A stretch of 17,570 nt of DNA, taken from an uncultured Eubacteriales bacterium (GTDB lineage Bacteria; Bacillota; Clostridia; Oscillospirales; CAG-272). The notes beneath the pieces are model-generated. The model was given only the letters and a program-made list of their open reading frames with translations, searched no databases and was not told the origin of the DNA. The position numbers and the translations under genes are program-made. Shown here piece by piece: positions 1 through 7,038 of the stretch (positions are counted from its first letter, which is position 1; every line of letters begins with the position of its first letter). Where the stretch lies: positions 1 to 17,570 of the forward strand of contig CAKSVM010000064.1 in assembly GCA_934503195.1 (NCBI GenBank). The letters are read 5' to 3'.

Positions 1-266
1 TACGTGCCCATCAAACATCCACCGTCGGCGGGGAGCCCCCGCAGGCAGACATCAGATTCAGCTTCTGCGCCGCCGCTAGTTACGTGCCCATCAAACATCC
101 ACCGTCGGCGGGGAGCCCCCGCAGGCAGACATCAGATTCAGCTTCTGCGCCGCCGCTAGTTACGTGCCCATCAAACATCCACCGTCGGCGGGGAGCCCCC
201 GCAGGCAGACATCAGATTCAGCTTCTGCGCCGCCGCTTGTTTCGTGCCCATCAAACATCCACCGCC
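1..266. repeat. 80-bp tandem repeat, 3.3 copies
   Basis: Three consecutive 80-bp units (1-80, 81-160, 161-240) are identical except for one base near the end of the third unit (CGCTAGT becomes CGCTTGT). A partial fourth unit (241-264) starts TTCGTG instead of TACGTG and then diverges. The window begins at or inside the array, so more copies may lie outside. Each unit contains a GCGGGG-AGC-CCCCGC hairpin. The unit length is not a multiple of three, so a reading frame through the array changes phase in each copy; this argues against a repeat protein. No unique spacers separate the units, so it is not a CRISPR array. Function unknown. Confidence 0.95.
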
Positions 267-402
267 GCGAAAAGTAACTTTTACTTTAGGCGAGCCGAAG
301 GCGAGCGGGGTGAGCGCGAAGCGCAAACCCCTCCTGACAGAACCGTGATAAACCTATCAGCAGAAACTAACCCTGACGTCAGAGTGCAGGGCCGCGCCCT
401 GC
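267..402. other. non-coding hairpin-rich stretch downstream of the AraC gene
   Basis: I see no gene here. The stretch holds short palindromes: AAAAG-TAA-CTTTT near 270-285, AGCC-GAA-GGC and GCGC-GAA-GCGC mini-hairpins inside the GCGAGC-rich segment 290-332 (the second enclosed by GGGGT/ACCCC), a perfect CTGACGTCAG palindrome at 373-382, and a GCAGGGC-CGC-GCCCTGC hairpin at 386-402. The last one begins directly after the stop codon of the minus-strand regulator and may end its transcript, although no U-run follows. Confidence 0.6.
386..402 (-). terminator. possible 3'-end hairpin of the AraC-family gene
   Basis: A perfect 7-bp stem (386-392 with 396-402) with a 3-base loop follows the regulator's stop codon on the minus strand. 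There is no U-tract, so it may be a Rho-type or RNA-stability structure instead of a classical intrinsic terminator. Confidence 0.35.
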
Positions 403-1314
403 CTACTCCTTTCGGAAGGCCGCGGGGGAGACGCCGGTTACCTGCTTGAAGATTCTGGAGTATAGCGAAATGCTGCCGAAGCCGACTTCGTCCGCGATCT
501 GGGCGATCGATTTGTCGGTCGTGCAGAGAAGATCCATCGACTTCGCGATCCGGAACTTCCGTACATACTCCGCCGGAGTCATCGACATCACAGCCTTGAA
601 CTGCCTTGTGAGATAATCACTCGACAGCCCGGCCGCCTCGGCTATGTCGCCAGCCGAAATGTCCTTTTCGTAATTCTCCTCGACAAACCTCAGCACCTTG
701 TATATGTAGCCGCAGTATCCGCGCTCGTCGGTCGAGATGAGCTGCTCCGCGCTCTCGGCCGAAAGCTTCTCTTCCGGCTCGTCAAGCCCCGCCTTCGACT
801 CGGTGATGAGCCTTGAATACATCACGAGAAAGCTTATCAGATGACTCTTCATCGCAAGCTCCCAGCCGACATTCTTCGTCTTCCGCTCCCAGCGCATACG
901 TTCAAGCAGACTCACAAGCTCGCGACGCTCGGCAAGCCCGACACGGATTATCGGCAGAGTGTCGTTCTTCCGCTCCCAGTCGATGTTCGGAAGCCTCAGA
1001 ACCTCCTCCTTGAGGTCGCCTAGATCCTCAAGATAGAAAAGACAGTTGTATATATCGGTGTGATACGCCCGGCTGTAGGAATGCACGTCGCCCGGGAAGA
1101 TCGCGAAAAGATCCCCTCCCGTCAGTACCGACGTCTTTCCGTTGTAGGAGTGCAGGGAAAAGCCGCTGTCGACATAGACGAATTCAAAGAATCCGTGCGT
1201 GTGCTGCCAGACCTTTCCGTGATGCTGACTTGTCCAGACCGTGATCCGGACGGTTCCCGGCTCGAAATAGTTCGAGTATCTCATTTCGGGTGATTTTTTA
1301 TTTGTATCGGACAT
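403..1314 (-). CDS. AraC-family transcriptional regulator
   Basis: A 303-aa one-component regulator that probably senses a sugar or related ligand and controls the divergent glycoside hydrolase gene. The N-terminal part (about residues 15-100) has the His-rich cupin pattern of AraC-type ligand domains (QHTHGFFEFVYV, later GDLFAIFPGDVHSY). The C-terminal 100 residues (about 203-303) form the double helix-turn-helix of the family: ISAGDIAEAAGLSSDYLTRQ for the first HTH, and SIAQIADEVGFGS followed by FKQVTGVSPAAFR for the second. The first Met (1314) has only a weak upstream GAG; Met11 (1284) is an alternative start. Two minus-strand promoters lie upstream. The ligand cannot be read from sequence; control of the neighbour is inferred from the divergent layout and the direct repeats at 1495-1527. 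Confidence 0.93.
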   Translation of the reverse strand: MSDTNKKSPEMRYSNYFEPGTVRITVWTSQHHGKVWQHTHGFFEFVYVDSGFSLHSYNGKTSVLTGGDLFAIFPGDVHSYSRAYHTDIYNCLFYLEDLGDLKEEVLRLPNIDWERKNDTLPIIRVGLAERRELVSLLERMRWERKTKNVGWELAMKSHLISFLVMYSRLITESKAGLDEPEEKLSAESAEQLISTDERGYCGYIYKVLRFVEENYEKDISAGDIAEAAGLSSDYLTRQFKAVMSMTPAEYVRKFRIAKSMDLLCTTDKSIAQIADEVGFGSISLYSRIFKQVTGVSPAAFRKE

Positions 1315-1349
1315 TCCGCCACTCTTTTCCTAGAAAATTCTATGATTCA

Positions 1350-1378
1350 ATTATACCATAAAGCTTCCCTGAAGTCAA
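1350..1378 (-). promoter_or_regulatory. proximal promoter P1 of the AraC-family gene
   Basis: On the minus strand, -35 TTGACT (1373-1378), 17-bp spacer ending in TGG, -10 TATAAT (1350-1355). This is an extended -10 sigma-A-type promoter about 36 bp upstream of the start codon. Confidence 0.75.
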
Positions 1379-1419
1379 GAGCGGGCAGGATTTTTTCTGC
1401 CGCGCGTTTTCACAAAATG

Positions 1420-1448
1420 ATTATACCACACGCGGGAATATTCGTCAA
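1420..1448 (-). promoter_or_regulatory. distal promoter P2 of the AraC-family gene
   Basis: On the minus strand, -35 TTGACG (1443-1448), 17-bp spacer ending in TGG, -10 TATAAT (1420-1425). It lies 70 bp upstream of P1. Its transcript would cross an imperfect GC-rich hairpin at about 1380-1404 before reaching the gene. Confidence 0.65.
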
Positions 1449-1494
1449 CAAATATATTTCTGTCTTCACAATAAATATTACTTTTCTGACTTTT

Positions 1495-1527
1495 TGACCG
1501 ATTTGTGCTACTCTGGTCGATTTGTCC
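1495..1527 (+). promoter_or_regulatory. direct-repeat operator candidate for the AraC-family regulator
   Basis: Two direct repeats, TGACCGATTTGTGC (1495-1508) and TGGTCGATTTGTCC (1514-1527), share 11 of 14 bases including the 8-base core CGATTTGT. Their starts are 19 bp apart, about two helical turns. The downstream copy abuts the -35 of the hydrolase promoter (1529). This geometry suits an AraC-family activator with tandem half-sites. The binding protein is inferred, not shown. Confidence 0.5.
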
Positions 1528-1528
1528 A

Positions 1529-1557
1529 TTTACACACCTTCCGCTTTGTGGTATAAT
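1529..1557 (+). promoter_or_regulatory. promoter of the GH106-like hydrolase gene
   Basis: -35 TTTACA (1529-1534), 17-bp spacer ending in TGG, -10 TATAAT (1552-1557). The expected start of transcription near 1564 leaves a leader of about 24 bases before the ATG at 1588. Confidence 0.75.
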
Positions 1558-1587
1558 CAGAAAAAAGAAACAACCCGGAGGTATAGT

Positions 1588-4539
1588 ATGAACCGCGAAG
1601 AATTCATGACCCCAGACGATATATTCAGAGGCACCGACTTCTGGATGCTCAACGACACGCTCACAAAGGAAGGAATCGAAAAACAGCTCGCCGAAATGAA
1701 GGACAAGGGCGTCCATTCCTTCATCGCCAGAACCTACATAGGACTCAAATCCGACTACCCCGGCCCCGACTTCATGTCGAAGACTCGGATCATCGTCGAC
1801 ACCGCTAAAAGGCTCGGCCTCAAGGTCTTCATTCAGGCCGGATATATGCCCGAGGCCGTCATCGGACTCCCCGATAAATCCGCGCTCAGGTACATAATCC
1901 CCGTGAAGCCCGGCGAGGAGAACGGACGCCGCGTCTTCTGCGAACATGACGGCTTTGTCTTTGTCGAACACGATTCAAAGACCTTCCTCGATATGTTCGA
2001 TTCCGACGCGATGGATTATTACCTTAAGAAAAGCTATGAGGAGATGTGGGCTGATTTCTCCGACGAGTACGGAAAGACGATCCTCTCGGTCTGGGTCGAC
2101 GAGCCGAGCTATGACGGCTGGCATCTGCCCTTCACGCCGGGAATCGAAAAGCTCTGGCGAGAAAATTACGGCGAGGACTTCGCCGCGGGCGTCTGGAAGC
2201 TCTTCATAAGCTCTGACGATTCGGAAACCTTCCGCTACCGCTACCGCGTCATCCTGCGCGATCTTCTGGAGGAGAACTATTTTGGGAAGGTCAGAGTCTG
2301 GTGCAACGCGCATAACCTTCTCTTCTCGGGACACCTGATGATGGAGGAAACCTGCGGCTCGCAGATCACCCGCGCCGGAGCCTGTATGCCCTACTACAAG
2401 TACTTCGACATTCCCGGAATCGACGTCCTCGGCGGCGCGATGAACTGGGTCGACGATCCGATAAACCCGGTCGACCCCGGAAACGTCATGGCCGACAACA
2501 AGACCCTCGTCACGGTCGCTTCCCAGTGCGTCAGCGCGGCGAGACAGGCCGGACAGAAGCATATCTTAGCCGAAATGTACGGCGTCACGACCGAGAACAT
2601 GACCTTCCGCGATATGCTGAATATGTTCGATTCCTACGCCGCGATGGGAATCAGCCACCGCTCGGTTCACGGAATCTTCTATTCGCTCAGGGGACGCGGA
2701 AAGCGCGCCTATCCGCCGCACGTCAGCTATTACCAGCCGTATTGGCCGAAGTATAAGAACGTCACCGATTACTGCGCCAGAGTCAGCGGCTTCATCTCGG
2801 AGGGCGTCACGGAGGGGAATATAGCGGTTCTGCATCCGCTTGAGACGGCTTACATGAGCTATCGCGGGAAGATCGGCGAGTCGAATTCCGGCGGAACCGA
2901 GGAGCTTGACCGTAAGTTCTACACCCTTCTCCGGACGCTGTGGACGAATCACCTTGACCCCGAGCTTTGCGACCTCGCCACCCTCCGCGACATGGGAAAA
3001 GTCGAAAACGGACGCCTTGTCGTCGGTAAGATGAGCTATAAGACGCTGATTCTGCCCGACATCAGGGTCCTGACTTCCGACGCCGTGAAGCTCTTTGAAG
3101 AGTTCGCGAAGGAAGGCGGACGGCTGATAATCCTGGGCAAAGCTCCCGACATGATCGACGGCGTGAAATCAGACTTCACACTGCCCGGCGAAAAGGTGGG
3201 CGATATTCAGTCGCTCCTGCGGCTCCTTGACGGCGAGAGGCGGTATAAGCTCTCAGGCAAGGGGATTCAGAATCTCTTCGTCAACCGCCGCGTCACTGAC
3301 GACGGAATGAATTTCTTCATCCACAGCGAGGACTGCCAGCACGAGACGAACGCGGTTCTTGAGGTCGGGGGAAAGTGGGGTGTCAGTATCTGCGACGGAT
3401 TTACCGGAGAGGTCAGGGTTCATCCGGCTGAGTCGGACGGGAAGGTCACGCGTGTTCCGGTTAAGCTTGACGCCGGTTCGAGCGTCATGCTCGCGTTCGA
3501 AAAGGGCGAGCCGATAGGAATCCCCGCCGCGGCTCCCGAGTCTGTCATGAGACTTGAAAACGAGTGGAGAATCATTCCTGAGGACGACAACACGCTCCTC
3601 ATCGACAATTTCAGCTATTCCACGGGCGGCGGGTTCTCGGACGTTCTCCCGGTCGTCGCGATCCAGAAGCTCCTCACCGACGCCGATTACCGCGGAAAGC
3701 TGACGCTCCGGAGTGAGTTCGACTCGTACGACGACGTTTCTGAGGTTTCGCTCGCGCTCGAAAGTCCGAAGGAGCAGAGGATCATCCTCGACGGGAAGGA
3801 GATTCCGATCGAAGTCGACGGGCATTTCTGTGACGACGCGTTTGAAAAGGTGAAAATCGGAAGCCTTCCGGCCGGACATCACGTACTCATAATCGAGAGG
3901 GAATTCGTGCCGCTCTCGAAGTTCAGAAGCTCGATAACCTCGCTTTTCGAGACTCAGCGCGGAGTTGAGCTTGAACCGATTTACCTCCTCGGACGCTTCA
4001 GAGTCGCCGCGACGCCGAGAATCACGCGCAACGGCGCGTCGGTCGTCGAGCCCGATTTCAGAATCCACAAAGCGTCAGAAAACGATCTGACCACAGGCGA
4101 GCTTACCGTCGACGGATATCCGTTCTATATGGGTAAAATGTCGCTTGAGAGGAAGTTCACGTCGGAAGCGGCGGGGAAGATAAAAATCCGCGTCGGAATC
4201 CTTAACGCGGGCGCGGGCGAGGTTTTCTTAAACGGCGAATATATCGGCGATCTCAACCGCGCGCCGGAGATTCTTTCCGGCGTGGCGATGGCGGGCGAAA
4301 ACACCATCAAGATCGCGATTTATCCGACGCTGCGGAACATCGTCGGCCCCTTCCACCGCACGCGCGGCGATATCGGAAGCCATTTCGGCGGCGGATACAC
4401 GAACCCCGACGCGGCGTGGCTCAGCGTCGACACGACGATAAAGGACTGGGAAAAGCGTCTTTCCCGCACCGACTACCGCTGGACCGAGGCGTACAATCTC
4501 ACGCCGTCCGGAATCGGCGATGTTGAGATCATCTTCTGA
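1588..4539 (+). CDS. putative GH106-like glycoside hydrolase (alpha-L-rhamnosidase-like superfamily)
   Basis: A 983-aa protein without signal peptide or membrane segment, so probably cytoplasmic and acting on imported oligosaccharides. The ATG at 1588 is chosen because GGAGG (1577-1581) lies six bases upstream; a longer frame opening at 1522 would overlap the promoter. The N-terminal half resembles the catalytic barrel of GH106-like enzymes: VWVDEP (about 168-173), SGHLMMEE (247-254), DIPGID (274-279), AEMYG (328-332), and the stretch about 360-390 containing GIFYSLRGRGKRAYPP. D171/E172, E253/E254 and E329 are candidate catalytic acids. A flavodoxin/GATase-like segment follows (about 405-525), and the last 150 residues look like a galactose-binding beta-sandwich (FLNGEYIG). 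It is divergent from an AraC-type regulator and ends at a bidirectional terminator. Family placement is by remembered motif pattern; the substrate is unknown. Confidence 0.75.
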   Translation: MNREEFMTPDDIFRGTDFWMLNDTLTKEGIEKQLAEMKDKGVHSFIARTYIGLKSDYPGPDFMSKTRIIVDTAKRLGLKVFIQAGYMPEAVIGLPDKSALRYIIPVKPGEENGRRVFCEHDGFVFVEHDSKTFLDMFDSDAMDYYLKKSYEEMWADFSDEYGKTILSVWVDEPSYDGWHLPFTPGIEKLWRENYGEDFAAGVWKLFISSDDSETFRYRYRVILRDLLEENYFGKVRVWCNAHNLLFSGHLMMEETCGSQITRAGACMPYYKYFDIPGIDVLGGAMNWVDDPINPVDPGNVMADNKTLVTVASQCVSAARQAGQKHILAEMYGVTTENMTFRDMLNMFDSYAAMGISHRSVHGIFYSLRGRGKRAYPPHVSYYQPYWPKYKNVTDYCARVSGFISEGVTEGNIAVLHPLETAYMSYRGKIGESNSGGTEELDRKFYTLLRTLWTNHLDPELCDLATLRDMGKVENGRLVVGKMSYKTLILPDIRVLTSDAVKLFEEFAKEGGRLIILGKAPDMIDGVKSDFTLPGEKVGDIQSLLRLLDGERRYKLSGKGIQNLFVNRRVTDDGMNFFIHSEDCQHETNAVLEVGGKWGVSICDGFTGEVRVHPAESDGKVTRVPVKLDAGSSVMLAFEKGEPIGIPAAAPESVMRLENEWRIIPEDDNTLLIDNFSYSTGGGFSDVLPVVAIQKLLTDADYRGKLTLRSEFDSYDDVSEVSLALESPKEQRIILDGKEIPIEVDGHFCDDAFEKVKIGSLPAGHHVLIIEREFVPLSKFRSSITSLFETQRGVELEPIYLLGRFRVAATPRITRNGASVVEPDFRIHKASENDLTTGELTVDGYPFYMGKMSLERKFTSEAAGKIKIRVGILNAGAGEVFLNGEYIGDLNRAPEILSGVAMAGENTIKIAIYPTLRNIVGPFHRTRGDIGSHFGGGYTNPDAAWLSVDTTIKDWEKRLSRTDYRWTEAYNLTPSGIGDVEIIF

Positions 4540-4551
4540 GAATAAAAAGAG

Positions 4552-4581
4552 AATCCCGACCGTTCGCGGCCGGGATTTTTT
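4552..4581. terminator. bidirectional intrinsic terminator between convergent genes
   Basis: A 10-position stem with one A-C mismatch (AATCCCGACC at 4552-4561, GGCCGGGATT at 4568-4577) is followed by a T-run on the plus strand (4576-4581). An A-rich stretch before it gives a U-run on the minus strand. It serves the hydrolase gene and the long minus-strand operon. Confidence 0.85.
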
Positions 4582-4586
4582 CGCGT

Positions 4587-5786
4587 TCAGTCGAGCTTTT
4601 CCACAGTCTGGGAATAGCATCTGTCGCAGGTTATTACCGAGTTGTAGGTCGGCGAGAGCTTGTGGATCTCTGACTCGATCCTCTCGCGCAGCTCGTGGTC
4701 GCTGATTCTGAGATCGAACGGCACGGCTATGTCGAAGATCAGGTTTGTGTGCGTCTGCCCCTTGACGACGCGGAAGTCGTGCATCGAGATTTCTTTGCCG
4801 AGCTCGGCCGAGATTTTACCGATTATGTCGGCGACCTCGCTGTGAAGCGTGTTTATCTCCTCGTCGCGCGTGATTACCGGGTCTAAGTGGATGACGACGT
4901 GAATCCCGGTCTCGCGGAGAAAGTCGAACTCGATGTTATCGATTATGTCGTGGCTGACCAGAATGTCCTGTTCGGCCGGAACCTCGACGTGCACCGAGAC
5001 GAAGCACTGATCGGGTCCGTAGCTGTGAACCATCAGGTCGTGGTAGCCGAGAACGCCTTTATAGGTCATGATCCGGTCGCCGATCGCCTTTGTGAGCTTC
5101 GGGTCGGGCGCGGGGCCGAGGAGCGGATCCGACGTCTCGATGATAAGTCCGATTCCCGACTTTATGATGAAGACCGCCACCGCGCAGCCGAGGTATCCGT
5201 CAAGGTTCAGACCCGTGAACTTCGCGATAATCGCGCCGATGAGGACGGCGAGCGTCGTCAGGACGTCGTTGCGGCTGTCGGAAGCCGTCGCCTCAAGCGT
5301 AGTCGAGTTTATGTACCTTCCGACCGTCAGATAGAAGCGGCTCTGCCAGAGCTTTACAAAGATCGAGATCACCAGTATCACGAAGGCCGGGATTGTGTAG
5401 ACCGTATCGTACGGCTCGAAGATACTCTCAAACGACGTCCGTAAAAACTGCACGCCGAGTACGGTTATAACCATCGAGACAATGAGTCCGGTTATGTATT
5501 CGATACGCTTGTGGCCGTACGGATGCTCGGCGTCGGCCGGCTTTTCGGAGAGTTTGAAGCCGATTATCGTTATCACCGACGAGCCCGCGTCGGTCAGGTT
5601 GTTCACCGCGTCGGCCGTGATCGCGATGCTGCTCGTTATCACTCCGATGATTATCTTGAGCAGAGAGAGGAAGACGTTTGAGATGATTCCGACAAGTCCG
5701 GCCGCCGCGGCGCATTTGTCGCGCGTGTGCGGATCTTGTAGATTCTTATAATCCTTTACAAAAAGCGATAGAATTTTCAGATTCAC
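4587..5786 (-). CDS. cation diffusion facilitator (CDF) metal exporter, Mn-type signature
   Basis: A 399-aa CDF-family inner-membrane antiporter that exports divalent metal. The N-terminal 200 residues carry the transmembrane helices, with the family signature HPYGHKR at about 88-94, followed by a cytoplasmic ferredoxin-like C-terminal domain. The helix II metal site reads N62-xxx-D66 (NNLTD) and helix V reads D170-xxx-D174 (DSRND). Zn/Cd exporters of the family normally have His in these sites; the N/D and D/D combination is the pattern linked to Mn-exporting CDFs such as MntE. The protein starts with GTG, which overlaps the upstream gene's TGA by four bases (GTGA), indicating translational coupling. 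It is the last gene of the operon. CDF membership is secure; the Mn preference is inferred. Confidence 0.93.
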   Translation of the reverse strand: MNLKILSLFVKDYKNLQDPHTRDKCAAAAGLVGIISNVFLSLLKIIIGVITSSIAITADAVNNLTDAGSSVITIIGFKLSEKPADAEHPYGHKRIEYITGLIVSMVITVLGVQFLRTSFESIFEPYDTVYTIPAFVILVISIFVKLWQSRFYLTVGRYINSTTLEATASDSRNDVLTTLAVLIGAIIAKFTGLNLDGYLGCAVAVFIIKSGIGLIIETSDPLLGPAPDPKLTKAIGDRIMTYKGVLGYHDLMVHSYGPDQCFVSVHVEVPAEQDILVSHDIIDNIEFDFLRETGIHVVIHLDPVITRDEEINTLHSEVADIIGKISAELGKEISMHDFRVVKGQTHTNLIFDIAVPFDLRISDHELRERIESEIHKLSPTYNSVITCDRCYSQTVEKLD

Positions 5787-7024
5787 TTATTCTCACCGAG
5801 GATCTTCTTAGCGGCCATGAGGACGCCGAACTTGCCGCTTTCGTAGGTCAGGCCGCCCTGCATATAAATCGTATACGGTTCGCGGATCGGACCGTCGCAC
5901 GAAAGCTCGATCGACGCGCCCTGCGTGAAGGTTCCGGCCGCCATTATCACCTTGTCGAGATATCCCGGCATCGCGTCGGGAATCGGCGCGACATAGGAGT
6001 CGATCGGCGAGCCGCTCTGGATTCCGCCGCAGAATTTCACCATGTTTTCGGGCGAGCCGAGCTTTATCGACTGGATGATATCGGCTCTGCGCTCGTTCCA
6101 GCGCGGCGAGACCTCAAAGCCCATCGCCTCGAAGATATAGGCCGCGAAGTGCATCGTCTTCATCGCCTGCGCGACCGTGTGCGGCGCGTAGAAGAAGCCC
6201 TTTATGAGGCTCTTGTTGTTTCCGAGAGTAGCCCCGCACTCGAGTCCGACTCCGACCGAGGTCAGACGATACGACGCCAGCTCGACGGCTCTCGCGCACC
6301 CCGCGACATATCCGCCCGACTCAGCCATTCCGCCGCCGGGATTCTTGATGAGCGAACCCATCATGAGATCGGCTCCGACCGCGACGGGTTCCTTTTCCTC
6401 GGTGAATTCGCCGTAGCAGTTGTCGACGACGACGTAGGCCTTTGAGCGCGCCTTGACGAATTTCGCGATTTCGCCGATTTCGTCGACCGTCAGCGTCGGG
6501 CGGGTCATGTAGCCCTTCGAACGCTGGATAAACGCGATCTTCACGCGGTCGCCGTAGGTTTCAAGCTCCTTCGCCACCGAGTCGAAATCGACCCGGCCGT
6601 CTTTAAGGTCGACCTGACGGTATTCCACGCCGAAGTCGGCGAGCGATCCGTTGCCCGGCTCCCCGGCGATGCCGATGACCTGTTCGAGCGTGTCGTAGGG
6701 CTTTCCGGTGACCGCGAGCATTACGTCGCCCGGGCGGAGAAGTCCGTAGAGTGCGATGGCGATCGCCTGCGTTCCGTTTACGATGCTGTGGCGGACGAAC
6801 GCCGCCTCGCAGCCGAAGACGTCGGCGTAGACCCTGTCAAGCGCGTCGCGTCCCTTGTCGTCGTAACCATAGCCGCTCGTGCCATCAAAGCAGGTCGAGT
6901 CGATCTTGTGCGTACGGAAGGAATCGAGCACTCTGGCGGTGTTTTCAAAGGCGACGCGGTCGATGTCGGCGAATATCGGCGCGAGATCGGCCTCGGCCTT
7001 TCTTGTCAGTTCATTAAGATCCAT
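5783..7024 (-). CDS. methionine gamma-lyase-family PLP enzyme (COG4100, aluminium-resistance type)
   Basis: A 413-aa fold-type I PLP enzyme of the family annotated as cystathionine beta-lyase family protein involved in aluminium resistance. Visible parts: the family segment DKGRDALDRVYADVFG (56-71), VRHSIVNGTQAIA near residue 78, cofactor-binding Asp in VVDNCYGEF (D201), and the probable Schiff-base lysine K227 in MGSLIKNPGGG. The length is normal for the family. The ATG has AAGGAG seven bases upstream. It lies 14 bp after murD, and its TGA overlaps the GTG start of the CDF gene. The reaction is likely breakdown of a sulfur amino acid, but the true substrate of this family is poorly settled and the metal-resistance link is old phenotype evidence from other organisms. 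Its neighbour here is a metal exporter. Confidence 0.9.
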   Translation of the reverse strand: MDLNELTRKAEADLAPIFADIDRVAFENTARVLDSFRTHKIDSTCFDGTSGYGYDDKGRDALDRVYADVFGCEAAFVRHSIVNGTQAIAIALYGLLRPGDVMLAVTGKPYDTLEQVIGIAGEPGNGSLADFGVEYRQVDLKDGRVDFDSVAKELETYGDRVKIAFIQRSKGYMTRPTLTVDEIGEIAKFVKARSKAYVVVDNCYGEFTEEKEPVAVGADLMMGSLIKNPGGGMAESGGYVAGCARAVELASYRLTSVGVGLECGATLGNNKSLIKGFFYAPHTVAQAMKTMHFAAYIFEAMGFEVSPRWNERRADIIQSIKLGSPENMVKFCGGIQSGSPIDSYVAPIPDAMPGYLDKVIMAAGTFTQGASIELSCDGPIREPYTIYMQGGLTYESGKFGVLMAAKKILGENK

Positions 7025-7038
7025 TTCAGTTCTCCTTG

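Noticed and set aside
1..266. CRISPR array
   Set aside because: The 80-bp units are directly adjacent with no unique spacers, and no cas genes are present.
84..449. 121-codon plus-strand frame across the 80-bp repeats
   Set aside because: The 80-bp period is not a multiple of three, so the translated repeats are in different frames; composition is Arg/Pro-rich nonsense and it overlaps the end of the AraC gene.
1522..1587. N-terminal extension of the hydrolase gene from a TTG at 1522
   Set aside because: It would cover the promoter (1529-1557) and has no SD, whereas the ATG at 1588 has GGAGG at good spacing.
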